NCBI GenBank assembly: GCA_019914995.1
Contig: CM034133.1
Span: 6,652,495-6,716,494, forward strand
DNA: 64,000 nt
From: Acanthochlamys bracteata
Lineage: Eukaryota; Streptophyta; Magnoliopsida; Pandanales; Velloziaceae
Reading direction: 5' to 3'
The notes beneath the pieces were generated by a model. The model made no database searches, was not told the origin of the DNA, and worked only from the letters and a program-made list of their open reading frames with translations. Shown in pieces: positions 11,994 to 23,095 of this stretch. Position 1 is the stretch's first letter, and each line of letters opens with the position of its first letter. A program made the position numbers and the translations under genes.

Positions 11994-13937
11994 TGTCACA
12001 CCCCCACTAGGGGCACGACACCAAAATTATCCTAACAGACACAAATAACAAGTACCAAATTTTCATAAAAATTTTGACAGTACTTTTCCTAAAAATCAAT
12101 GGAATAAACACGACTTTAACATATAATAACACAAAAATATTCAAACCAGCAATAAATAAGTATACACCAAAATAAAGCACACAACAACTACTAGCTACTA
12201 GTAGCCAACTCACTCTATTACAAAACAAATACATACCCAAAGATATACAAGAATATATAAATAAACAACAGAGTAGTACATGCCTCTTGAGATGACAGAG
12301 TCATCTATATGCAGAAAATGGAATGCTAAAGAACATTAAAATACCCTCAATGCGTATACTTTGTCGATGATCCTAACTCTGATTTTCGCTTCACTACCTC
12401 CAAGCTATATGGAGGAGGCCAAAAGAAAGAAAGAAATGAGCCCAGTCTCAGTGAGGTGAAGTAGCAGAATGCACCGGTTTAGATCACTAATGCATTACCT
12501 AATTATTTATTCCTATAATTCTACATGAAACAAAAATGCAGCGATGGATCAAATCAAACCTACCAAGTCCTGAATCATCAATACCCATTCAGTTCTTAGT
12601 AGAACGGATACGGTTATATGCAATGCAATAAGCAATTCAAATAATTACTTAATAATTGATGTCAATATATCTTCAAAAATCAATTTTGTAAGATAACATA
12701 CTTTTAAGGAAAAACATAACTCGTGAAACTTAATAGGAAAGTATAATAACCAAAACTAAATTATAATACATATTTAATCAGTTGATAAACCAAGTATTAA
12801 ATAAAAATCTCTTATAGAATATAAAACAACAAGTAAATCGATTATTAAATGAAGTAACAAATAAATAAGTAGTAGACTAGTAGTTAATAAACATTAAAGT
12901 AGTATATTCATTGAGACACAAAACAAGTTAATAACTAAAAGTACTTCTCTAACATAATGCTTAGTAATTCGAAATCTATAATAAAATACAACAGTAAGGG
13001 AGTCAGGGTATCTAAACCTCAATCAAATCTCCAACCCAGTGTCTTCATCGCACTCGGTGTGCAGACTCCATCTACGTCCTACCGAGGCTACTTCTATCCG
13101 GTTGATCGGTCCGGATGGGCCGTGGTATCGCCCCATGCGTCTTGGCCTACCTAATATTATGATCATAGGTGGGTAACTCTCCCCTAACACCCACTGGGGT
13201 CCTGAACTCAGCTCCTGACTTACTCGCCTGCTTGCATATAGTGCGAGTTTCAAGCATAACCAAAAGTACATTTCTTAATACTTGTATAAATCCATACAAA
13301 TTATGTTTATAAACTTGTAAAGCTTACTCAATCTCATAACTTCATCATTTTCAAATCACATGGCATCTACGGCAAAACCATAATAATATTACTATCATGT
13401 CAAATCATTATCAAGCATGATATAATTAATATACTCTAGTAATATCAATACCAGCAAAGATAACATGTGATAATTTAAAATTATTATACATACTAACAAA
13501 TTCAATAGTCAACATGCATCATACTTGAATCATGCATAATGAGGAAAGCAAAATCATAATGCAATGATTGTGGCAAGGTATGTCGGAGGGCCAAAGCAAA
13601 TATTACCTGTGCTTAAATGCTAACGTTAATCTAAAAAGAAAAAAGATGACACGGTAACTCTTACCTTAAATTCTTTCGTTAATACCTATGCCGCACAAGC
13701 CCATAATCGCGCTAGCATATTCTCCTTCCAAATCCTACAAGTATTCGCAATGATTACTAATATTCATCGGATTTACATTATCAAATTCATATTATATAAA
13801 CCCTAAGTGCCTACGAAATTATAGCTCTACTTCAAAATTGATGCATACATTTGAATTCAACTTTCTTCCCTATACATAACTGCTTGAATAAAAACTAGTG
13901 CTACATGAATAAAAGCTTACCTACGAATCGACTAGAC
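11994..13937. repeat. Unclassified repeat starting TGTCACACCCC, possibly an LTR on the minus strand
   Basis: At 11994 the gag reading frame ends abruptly and the sequence TGTCACACCCCC begins. That border is common for long plant LTRs read in reverse (ending ...GTGTGACA). The block contains no coding region. It has an AT-rich part and a more GC-rich island at 13010-13210. The same kind of sequence seems to resume after the Harbinger-like insertion, at 16780-17550. I could not find the matching right end or a duplicate of the adjacent CCATC, so classification is uncertain. Confidence 0.4.
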
Positions 13938-14169
13938 TAAGTGCATGTTTGGCTTTGCTTATTTAGTGCTTTTGCTTAAAAAGAAGCACTTAACAGTGAA
14001 AATTATGTTTAGCTGCAGCTGCTTTTGCAGAAAATAAGCAGCTTATCTCGTTCAAAAACAAAAGCATCAAAACAATGCTTTTAAAGAAAGCCGCACGGAA
14101 GCTTATTTTTACTGTGCTGCAAAATGACTATATTATCCATGTTAAGTTAGAAAAATAACATTAGTATAT

Positions 14170-15000
14170 ATCATCCTAACCCAGGCTTCTCTCTCATTTC
14201 TTTCTCCTTCTTCTCATTGCTCTCCTGCAGCCATCCACCCGCTCCTCTTCGAACTCGTTGATTTGCCGGTGTACAAGCTTCTTCTCCGGCGACGTGCACC
14301 TCTTCTTTGCCTCTAGATTTCACCTTCCTTCTTTTCATCCATAGCCGTTGTCTTTTCACCAACTTTCACCTTGCGGGGGTAAAATTAGGTTTTCGTCGGA
14401 CTTCCCGCCGGACTTTCGACTGCGGTAAACACCTAAAAGTTATCTTCTTACTTCGGTAGTGCTTTTTTCTTCGTCAATTGAGTCGAATTTTAACTTGTTT
14501 TTAGAGATTGCATTGCCGGACGAGTGGAATCGATTTAGACGATTTTTTGCCACCGGCGTGCTAATTGACGTGTTAACGTCTTTCTCCTAACTCTGTTTTA
14601 ATTGTTTGCTTTTCGCAGGTGTTCGAATCTTTTTCGGGCTGATTCCTTTCCGGCCAAACTAGGTAAGCTTCTTCTGTCTTTTCTTCATGCATACACAATT
14701 CTATTCACTGATGTCTACTTTTGTTGCCAACATTTTTAGTTGGATCATGATATTATTATGAGTGTGATTGAAGTTTTGGATCTTAATCAAGTATACAAAT
14801 AATCTAAATTGTAATGGACTTTGCCGATGAGCTCGGACAGTTCATCGACATCGAGGGTGGAGTTTTATAAGCGGCAGCAAAGCAACAAATGCAAGAGGTA
14901 GCCGACGCGCCATTATCGCCACATCCTTTGTTAATCCCGACAACGACGTCAATGCTTCTTCTTCATCGGTGCTCGCTAGCTAGATAGATCATATTGTGGA
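14170..15000. other. GC-rich exon- or UTR-like filler inside the Pack-type element
   Basis: 14170-14660 is pyrimidine-rich and GC-richer than the surroundings, like a plant 5' leader and first exon. 14820-14990 is another GC-rich block with a short open stretch. I do not recognise either protein. They differ from the AT-rich backbone, so capture from genes is a reasonable inference, but no source can be named. Confidence 0.35.
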
Positions 15001-15866
15001 GGTATTGCTTAATTACATACTACGTTACTAATAGATCTCTCTATTAATCTCTATATATATTTTGATAAGAGTTTTAGTTATAAGGTTGTAGCTGTTAGCT
15101 ATATAGTTACTATAGTTGATCTCTTCTATGTTGCATTTCAAAATTGAGTGCTATTTCTTCACTTTGGATGATCTATTTAATTAGTTCTTGCTAAACTTTC
15201 TCTCAAGATGTATTAATTGATTAAAGAAACAAGTTTATGTAGTATTGCGATTAATGTTATGTTATTCTATGTTGTTATTTGAAGTTTGAGAGCTAGCTTC
15301 TTCTTTTGCTTTATTGAAAAACTGGGGTGATATGATGGGTGGTTCTTTTGTTTGTTTCATTTTTTTTTTTCTTTCTTTCTTCTTGCTGTATTGGTAAAGA
15401 AAGGGCTCTCACAGATTTCTATCATTGCTAGTTGCTACTAGAAGCAAGCACACAAATTCATTTGCCACTTGTGACACCCCAAGGTTCTTTAAATGTTTTC
15501 TTCTTCATAAGGATATGTATATGCATATTAATTTCTTTCCTTCTGTAGATGAAGAAACACTTGTCATAAAATTGAATCATAAAACTGGTATATATTGATC
15601 ATTGATTCTCTTGTATATAGCTAGGAAGGTCTTGATGTTGATCAATTATTATGTGTAGTTTCAAGTAAGTAGTTCCTAGCTAGCTAGCTAGTAAGTCTTG
15701 GATGGATTGAGTTAGGACAAAAGTCAAACTATTCATTTATGAGGATATGTGACCTGAAACCTCAGCATAATATTTGCTGGCCATTTTGCATAGGTTTAAC
15801 TGTTTGTTCTTGTTCAAGTATAGCTATGAGTGATATATCACTGCTGCTTGTGCGTACAATTTTTTG

Positions 15867-16117
15867 CTGAAGAAGAAGGGCTATGAGGTGCTGTTTATGG
15901 CGGATGCCATTGATGAGTATGCTGCTGGTCAGCTGAAGGAGTTTGGGGCAAGAAGCTTGTTTCTTCTACCAAGAAAGGTTTGAAGTTTGATGAGAGTGAG
16001 GATGAGAAGAAGAAGAAGGAAGAACTGAAGGAGAAGTTTGAGGGTCTGTGCAAGGTTATCAAAGAGGTGCTTGGTGATAAAGTTGTGGTCTCTGATAGTG
16101 TGGTTGACTCCCCATGC
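15867..16117 (+). pseudogene. HSP90: Captured HSP90 gene fragment with frameshift
   Basis: The plus strand reads [20 protein letters not shown] and, after a one-base loss near 15948-15955, continues in another frame as [31 protein letters not shown] and [12 protein letters not shown]. This is a conserved stretch of the middle/C-terminal region of cytosolic HSP90, the ATP-dependent chaperone. About 80 codons are present of a protein of roughly 700. Compared with the family, a few residues between LGDK and VVVSD are also missing. No intron is visible within it. The fragment lies inside a Harbinger-like element, so it is a transduplicated piece and not a gene. A minus-strand ORF overlapping it is a shadow. 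Confidence 0.85.
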
Positions 16118-16779
16118 TCGTATTGTTTTATTGTTTTCATCTGTTGTAAATGTTACAAGCAAAAGCTAGTAAAAGATTGAAGTTGAAATATTTTTCTACT
16201 GATTTTTTGAGTGATTGTTATTGTTATGAGTGGTTATTTGAGTTTTATTTTCTCCTATGATAATGCAAGAATCAATTTGCTTAAAATTGTTAATGTATTA
16301 ATATATTATTTATTCATTTCTAACAATGTATTAATTATTAATAATTATTATTATATTAAATAATTTTAATTTAAAAATATTATTAATATATTAATAATAT
16401 TTTTATTCATATGTTTATAATATTATTATAATAAATAATAAACAAAAATTTATTTTAAAAATATATTATAAAATTAATTTTCAAAAAATTAGTACTATAT
16501 GAACATAAATTTAAATTTTTAATAATATATCATTTATTATATATTTAAGGATATTTCAGTCATTATATATCTTATTCACTCATAAGCACAAGCTTAGCCA
16601 AACATATTTATAATTTTCTTCTACGAAAAAGCTTTAAACAGTAAAATTATCCAAACAGAATTCAAAAAGAAGCAGCTTTCGAATCAAAAGCTCAACAGCC
16701 GCTTTTTTCAGCAAAAGCATATAAACAGCAGCTTTCATTCGAAAGCTCTAAATTTAAAGCTTAGCCAAACGTGCCCTAA

Positions 16780-17570
16780 ATCATCTCTAATTTCGTCGTC
16801 GAACCTTTAATGCATCCGATCGAGAAAAATACCTACCGCATAGGAAAGGGTTAATAATTAATCTAATAATAAGTCTTAACGATGAGATTTAAATGTAGCA
16901 TTCCACCCAAGCAATCGAGCTCACAAGCTTGCCGGATTCCAGCAAATAGGGTTCCTGCCGAATTTAAATTAGCCTTAAGCAAGCAAATGAGATGGCTTAG
17001 GAGCTTACCGTAGTGGCGAAAAAGCAACGCCGATGATTCTTCGCCGCCAATGGCCGAGATGAACATCAGTACGGAGAGCTACGACGACGATTTCGGCGAG
17101 AGAGAGCGAAATTGTTAGTAGAGTAGCCGCAAAGAAGGTTGAACATGAAATTTTCATTCTTCGGCAACCAATTCCAGCAATTATTGGCTCGCCAGTGAAA
17201 CCCACCCCTAAGGCACGCGCTCGTTGCCACCGCTAATTCAAGCTTTTAGCAGTAGATGGCAGCGAGGGAGGAGATGAAATGAAAGGAGCTTCACGTGGGA
17301 GAAGAAAACGACAATCGGCGACGAGGTTGGAGCGGTGGAGGAGTCATGGTGAGGGAGGCTCGGGAGAAAGGAAGAAATAGAGAGATGGTAGCAGGTAAGA
17401 TGAAATGAAATAATTAAATTTATAAATTTCTAGAGTTGTTGAGACATTGTTAATAAGTGTTAAGAGATGGTGGCTGATTGAAGTCCACCGACAGGCTCAA
17501 CTTACACAACTAACCCAAAACATTGATATTGACAAGACTATCCCTTAAAGGAAATTAAGATCTAAAGATA
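16780..17570. other. Continuation of the repeat split by the Pack-type element; no gene
   Basis: This is probably the other half of the repeat that starts at 11994. It includes a GC-richer part (16900-17360) with short overlapping ORFs on the minus strand and no recognisable domain. No boundary sequence or target duplication was found. Confidence 0.3.
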
Positions 17571-17574
17571 TGTG

Positions 17575-17960
17575 TTCAATGTTATCTTAGGTGCACATTG
17601 GCGCACATTAATTTATATAAGATGCGCAGAAATCTCAAAATTCGATCCCCACCATGAGATATGAAGAACTATAAGTCATGAATACGATGACAAAAAATGT
17701 TGTTTAATCGGATCATGAATCGATATCCATCAGCCTATTTGATCAAGATTACCAAAAAAAGAAAATTTAACAAAATTTGCAAAACATAAGATTGTTTTTT
17801 CTTTTGCTATCATCTTAATCAAGAGGCTGAATGGAGACCGATTTAAGGTTCAATTGCGCTGAAATTTTGTTGGCTTGTTCACGACTTATAGTTCTTTATA
17901 TACACGATAGTTCTTTAGATCGATTCTCTTTCCTCCTCGGAAAAAATGATTGCATTACAA
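17575..17960. repeat. Degenerate palindromic MITE
   Basis: The two halves are imperfect reverse complements. 'gaagaactataagtcatgaa' in the left arm is answered by 'ttcacgacttatagttcttta' in the right arm, and 'atcagcctatttgatcaagat' by 'atcttaatcaagaggctgaa'. The arms also resemble those of the palindrome at 39303-39728 ('aaaatttcagc', 'gatcaaga'). I infer an older member of the same foldback family. Terminal bases are too decayed to place exactly. Confidence 0.55.
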
Positions 17961-18415
17961 CTGTACTTTCACTAACAACTTTATGATGTGCTCAAATATA
18001 TACATAATATCATTCACTCTTACATCCTATATGTTTTCTTTTTATATAAAAAAATTAATCAAAAAGAACCTGAAGTCTAAATTTTCAGTAATTCCGTGCA
18101 GTCTGAGAGTTTTTTATAAAATTTGACTTTTCTGCAGAGATTTTGTCAATGGCTAACTTCATTTAAAAGCCAAGACATTCAAGTTGGTACTTGAATTATT
18201 TCAGAATTTGCTGGGCAACCATTTGATATACATTCACAGAAAAAGTTAAGATATAATGTATACTCGAATCATGTGCACAGTTTCTGAAATAAGTGCACTT
18301 GACGACCTTCCCTATTTATGATATGTGATATGTATGAGTTGAAATATAAGAAATTGATCTTAATTTTAAATATATTTATTTATTTTTCGAAGTCCAAATA
18401 TAGACTCCAAAACGA
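17960..18415 (+). repeat. Dispersed repeat shared with 41500-41960 (LTR remnant)
   Basis: The order of phrases is the same at both loci: 'atatacataat', 'ttttcagtaattc', 'ttttttat.aaa.tttgac', 'gacatt.aagttgg', 'tttctgaaataagtg' and 'atgtgatat'. The 41.5-kb copy lies in the LTR region of a decayed Sirevirus-type element, so this is probably an LTR fragment. Both copies are on the same strand and heavily diverged. Confidence 0.6.
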
Positions 18416-19571
18416 TACAGACAAATGGGTAGACGGAGAGTTCGGATTAACTTGTACTGCACCAACGTAGTTATGGAAAGAACATCTCTATGGTTTAAAT
18501 ACCCGATTTTTTCGGATTCCAAAGGAGGAGGAGGGGTGGGGTAGGGGCGCAATAGGAGAGAGCATGAAGACGCGGCTCATCTAGGATTTATTTTCTAGGG
18601 TTCTTGCCACTAGAGTAGGGAGAAAGATGAGCAGAAGCATAGAGCAAAGAAAAGAGACGCCAGCTCGCTCGACACCGCTCTTTATTCAGGGTTCTTTTGT
18701 TCAATCTCTCATATTTCTCTTTGTTTTGTTAGATCTGAAGACTATGAACTAAATTTCTCCTTGCTGGGGCTATGATGTAGCCTAACTATAATGATTTAAT
18801 TCTTAATTTTATGCTATTGGAGGTCAGCCCGGCCATAAATCAGTAAAGGAGTACCCTTTTCCTAGCCAAAATACTTTTTGTCCCTTCTTCCCCTTTCTCT
18901 TCTTTTCCATTCTTCGTTCTCTCCCGACCACATTGCCTCTCCCGATCAATCTCCGTTCGATTTAATGAGTTTCTGTGTAAACCCACCAACCTGAATTGTC
19001 ATCTCTTGAAGAAATAACATTTAATTTTTCCTTTCTATTTATTAAAATATTAGCAACAAAAATAATCAATCATAGTAATTTATAAATTGTTAAATTAAAT
19101 GGTATTTATAATTAATCTTTATTTTTATATCTTAGTAAAATATTATAAGATGACAATTACAATATTATCGAAAGTATTACTATGTAGGTGTTTCTGTAAT
19201 GGCGAATTAGCATTTTGTATAAAAAGTTTTATCAAAATTTTGTTAGATAGCTGTTTTTATCAAAACTTTTATCGACATTATTAATATGTATTTGTAATCA
19301 TAAAATTTCAACTGTCACCACATATTGTCAAAAAATAAAAATAATTTTTTTGAATATATTAAGTATCGATGAAGATATTAAAGAAAGCACATTTTGATGG
19401 GTATTCACTATATCTCGTCACTAAAAATATCGTGCACTTTTATTACAACTGATATTATAAATTCGCTGAAGCCTAAAAATATAAAATTAGAAATTAATAA
19501 TTTTCATTATTAAATGGGTCGATCAGAATTTGATCCGATTATTAATAGATTGGGTCAGGGTTGACAATTTT
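18416..19571. other. No recognisable gene
   Basis: Contains a purine-rich patch (18525-18660), a pyrimidine-rich patch (18880-18960) and AT-rich DNA up to the Sirevirus insertion. Just before the insertion is a 'gggtcgatcagaatttgatccgatt' type phrase. It recurs after the element near 29915-29945, so the retrotransposon landed inside, or beside, another repeat. Confidence 0.4.
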
Positions 19572-19576
19572 AACCC

Positions 19577-21015
19577 TGTTGGAACTATAAGGATAATTTT
19601 GATGATAACAAAGAATTAAGAACTATGATTTATATTAGACTAATAATTTGAAAACAAGATTCTACAGGATTAGACAGACAAAGATTATTTTATTTACAGC
19701 AGACAAGAACAGCCATCATACAGCCAACTGTCATGCTACTACAAATTAAACAGCATACGGGATAGAGGATGCCATAGTCAAATTGCAGTCAGCTGCTCGA
19801 CTACTGAAGCACAAGAAGACTTCTCTGTATCGAAACAGAGCTTTTGGGTTTAACCGCAACAAAACTTTCCCTTGCTTCAAAAATCGTTTAGACTCACAAC
19901 GGACTGAAGCATTTCAAAGAGAAGATCTACAAAGAGCAAAAATCATCTTCAATTTCACAGAAAAGAAAAGCTCAATAATCAAGGGAAGAAAGCACATTAT
20001 ACAGATCAAAGTCTTTAATTAAGTCAAGCAGTCAACCAACAATGCATTAAATATGGACAAGCCAAATCAGCTCATCAAGTTTCAGACAGTAGCTTAGCTA
20101 AATCAAGCTATTAACCACTGGCGGCAAATTCAAATTTCTACAACGCATTTAATGCTATGGAGATCTTGCACAAAGACAGCCGAAAGAAACTTGGAAGCGG
20201 TTGATTAACCGCTGGACAAAACCACCTCCTCTCTGACGTGAAGAACCACCAATGAAAAAGAGCGCCAACGGCAACGTTCCTCAACGGTTCCTGCACAGGG
20301 AAGAAACTTTATAAGAAAGGAGTCACATTAACGAAGAAAGAGCAGAGAGAACACAAGCAAAACAGAGATACATAAGAACTCTACTTCTCCACACAAACAT
20401 CAAATCTTGCTGCTTATCACACTGAAGAAATCTCTCTCAGTAACATATCTGATCATCTCATTCGAAATACTTCATGAACACATAACTCACATGAGATAGA
20501 TCCTGTGCTCAATTTCTGTTTATCTTTCTTGTAGCCTTTTACTGACATTGTGAAGGTGGTGCTGCGGGCACCGGAAAGGAAGCTCAGGTCGAGCTTGGTG
20601 AAAGCTCTTAGCCCTTGTAATAGAGCTAGCAAATCAGCCAGGGGGACGGGTGTGTCTAGTAGGCTGTTAGGGGTTGTCTTGGTGAAGAAACCCGGTAAAG
20701 TAAGTGTGCTTGGTGAAACACTTTGCTCTAGGTGTATTTGTAGCTTATTAAAGGTTTAGTGAAACTTTGGCTCTGGTGATAGAGCGACCGTTGATGTAGG
20801 CAAAGTGGTTTTGCCGAACCACGTTAAATATCCTGAGTACTACGTTTTAACTTGTGTCAGTAAACACTCTAACTCTTTCTGTCTGCAGGTTACAGAATTG
20901 ACACAGCCGGCTGAAAACTTGCTGCCAGTAGGATAACTAAGCTTGACGAAAATTTTTATTTACTAACTCAATTCACCCCTCCTCTTTTGAGTTAATCTTA
21001 CAGGAAAACCTAACA
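19577..21015 (+). repeat. 5' LTR of the Sirevirus
   Basis: The LTR is 1439 bp, TGTTGGAAC...CCTAACA. A TATA-like TTTATAAG lies at 20308-20315, and its counterpart in the 3' LTR is at 29174-29179. In the first ~345 aligned bases I count 14 differences from the 3' LTR, 13 of them transitions. One short ORF within it (20550-20759) exists in both LTRs but looks like chance. Confidence 0.93.
20308..20315 (+). promoter_or_regulatory. Candidate TATA box of the Sirevirus LTR
   Basis: TTTATAAG follows a GC-richer segment about 730 bp into the LTR and precedes an A-rich leader containing 'agagcagagagaacac'. The equivalent site is TATAAG in the 3' LTR. This is the only convincing TATA-like site in a promoter-like context; transcription start is not shown. 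Confidence 0.45.
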
Positions 21016-21017
21016 AT

Positions 21018-21029
21018 TGGTATCAGAGC
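21018..21029 (+). promoter_or_regulatory. Primer binding site (initiator Met-tRNA)
   Basis: TGGTATCAGAGC lies two bases after the 5' LTR end. It is the standard plant copia primer binding site complementary to the 3' end of initiator methionyl-tRNA, where minus-strand DNA synthesis begins. Confidence 0.92.
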
Positions 21030-21077
21030 AGGTCCCCTAAAATCAAAGATCTAACAACCTTGAGGTAAAAGATCCTT

Positions 21078-23091
21078 ATGGCTAACGTTGTTCTTATAGC
21101 TTTTGAAGGTAGATCTTCCAATAGACCACCACTCTTTGATGGAACAAACTATAGCTACTGGAAAACCAAAATGACAATCTTTATTCGAGCACAAGACTTT
21201 ACATATGGAAGATCATACGAGACGGACCAATCGTGCCAACTAAAGCAGGCCCAGATGGAATACGCATCCCCAAGGCTGAACGCGAATACAATGATGAAGA
21301 TAACAAGCTTATATCAATGAATGACAAAGCCATGAACCTTCTCTACTGCACACTTGATCCTAATGAGTTCAACCGAATCAGCGCTTGCAACACCGCCAAA
21401 GAAATATGGGATCAGCTTGATGTAACGCATGAAGGAACCACTCAAGTCAAGGAAACCAGAGTGAACCTGCTCATGCATGAGCATGAAAACTTCAAAATGA
21501 TCCGAGGTGAGTCAATTACTCAAATGTTTACTAGATTCACTAACATTACAAATCCTCTAAAGAATCTAGGAAAAGTTTTCAAATCCTGAAGAACTGAAAT
21601 GGAAGATATTAAGAGCTGTGCTGCCAACATTTGGATCTAAAGTAAATGCCATAGAGGAAAATCCAACTTTTCCTCAAATGTCACTGGATGAACTAATTGG
21701 CAAGCTAATGGCCAAGGAACCGTCACTGAAGAAAACTGACGAACGTCCTGAAGGGATTGCATTAAAGATCAACGACTAGCAGGTAAGTGATTCCTCCTCT
21801 GATGAAGATATTGCACTCTTAACCCGTAAATTTAAAAATTTTCTCAAAATAAACAAGTTTAGAAGAAGAAGGGGTCTTGGAAGAAACAATAGAGGAGAAG
21901 AAAGACAAGACACAATCTGCTTCAATTGCAACAAACCAGGACACTTCAAAAACGAATGTCCATTGCTTAAGAGATCAAAATACAAAGACACAAGAAGAAA
22001 GCAAGCTATGGCAGCCTGGAGTGATGAAGACGAAAGTTCATCAGAAGACAATCAGACTGAGACAGAGAAAAACGAAGAAAGCAATTTATGTCTGATGGCA
22101 GATCATGAATATGATAATGAGGTAAATTCTACTGACTATGATGACTCTAATGAACAATTACATGATGTATTTAATGAACTGTATACGAAATAGCTACATG
22201 CCAAAACTGACTGCAAAACTATGAAGATATGCATGCATAAATTTAAGGATGAAAACGAATGTCTAAAGAAAGAAATACTTGCATTAAAAAATGCCTTAGA
22301 AGACAAAACTGATGCTATAAAGGACACACTGCATGCAGATTATGACCATATAAACTCTAAACTATGTGCACTGCATATTGAAAATAAACGCTTGATTCAA
22401 ATAAACGAAAAGCTTCATGTCAAACTAAATGAATGTAAGACTGGAAAAATGACAAGCTGCACAGAAAGCTCAAGTATAAACATGATAAAGAAAATTGCTG
22501 AACTTGAGGAGCTGAATGAGGCATTGAGTCGAGATGTGGATAGACTGTCATATCCCACCATTCCAGATCTTAAGCCATTCATGACTGATTATACCAATAT
22601 GCACGTGAAAGAAACTAAGCTGATGGAAGAAAATCAAAGATTGCTTCAAGAAAACAAAAGTCTGCAAAGTAAGAACCTCGACCTAGAAGAATCTCTGGCA
22701 AATTTTGTAAATGGAAAGGACAGACTAGATGCAATACTGGGAGCTCAACGCAGCCCATACAGAAAAGAAGGAATAGGATTCATTCCAACATCTATAGCGA
22801 CTGGTAAACTAATCGCAAGGTATGATCAGCCCTCTACCAGCTACACAAGTATGGTGATAGCAAGGATGCAAAACAAAAATTTGATGTCTAAAGCATGTAC
22901 AGCAAATAGGTCTTACTCCACAACACCTTTTATCAAATATTCCAATTGTGGCAGAAAGGGTCACAATGTTAATTCTTACTGGTATAAAAGGAACACTAAT
23001 AAAATAAAAATAATATGGGTTCCAAAAGGAACATTTAATGGTACTAACTCTCTATGACCCAAAGAAATTTGGGTACCTAAGCACTAAAACT
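21078..23091 (+). pseudogene. gag of the Sirevirus (broken)
   Basis: gag starts MANVVLIAFEGR with the usual RPPLFDGTNYSYWKTKM. The frame then changes near 21230 (the next open segment is 21233-21589) and again near 21585. The third segment runs to 23057 with in-frame TAG stops at 21777 and 22191. It contains a good CCHC zinc knuckle at 21918-21959 (CFNCNKPGHFKNEC), an acidic stretch (WSDEDESSSED), a long coiled coil (about 22221-22710) and a second, degraded knuckle (NCGRKGH without the last cysteine) near 22940. A stop at 23055-23057 comes before the IWVPK stretch. The protein would package element RNA in virus-like particles, but this copy cannot make it in full. Confidence 0.87.
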
Positions 23092-23095
23092 TCTT

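Larger units (their letters stand above)
13941..16776. mobile_element. PIF/Harbinger-like non-autonomous element with captured gene fragments (Pack-type)
   Basis: The left end GTGCATGTTTGGCT and the reverse complement of the right end, GGGCACGTTTGGCT, match at 12 of 14 positions. Both sides carry TAA (13938-13940 and 16777-16779), the target size and base preference of PIF/Harbinger elements. The sub-terminal regions share further phrases such as 'tgcttttgc.gaaaa'. There is no transposase. The interior is a patchwork: GC-rich untranslated-like segments (14180-14660, 14820-14990), AT-rich filler (16190-16600), and an HSP90 fragment at 15867-16117. Length is 2836 bp. The class call rests on ends and TSD only. 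Confidence 0.7.

Noticed and set aside
15895-16162. Minus-strand ORFs opposite the HSP90 fragment
   Set aside because: Ser/Phe/Leu-rich shadows of the Glu/Lys-rich HSP90 segment on the plus strand.
11994-17570. Calling this a confirmed solo LTR
   Set aside because: Only one border is visible and no target duplication was found.
20550-20759. 69-codon ORF present in both Sirevirus LTRs (also 29412-29621)
   Set aside because: Its recurrence is explained by LTR identity. Composition and lack of a domain suggest chance openness.
21016-21035. Possible tRNA gene fragment
   Set aside because: It is the retrotransposon primer binding site complementary to initiator tRNA; no tRNA fold surrounds it.
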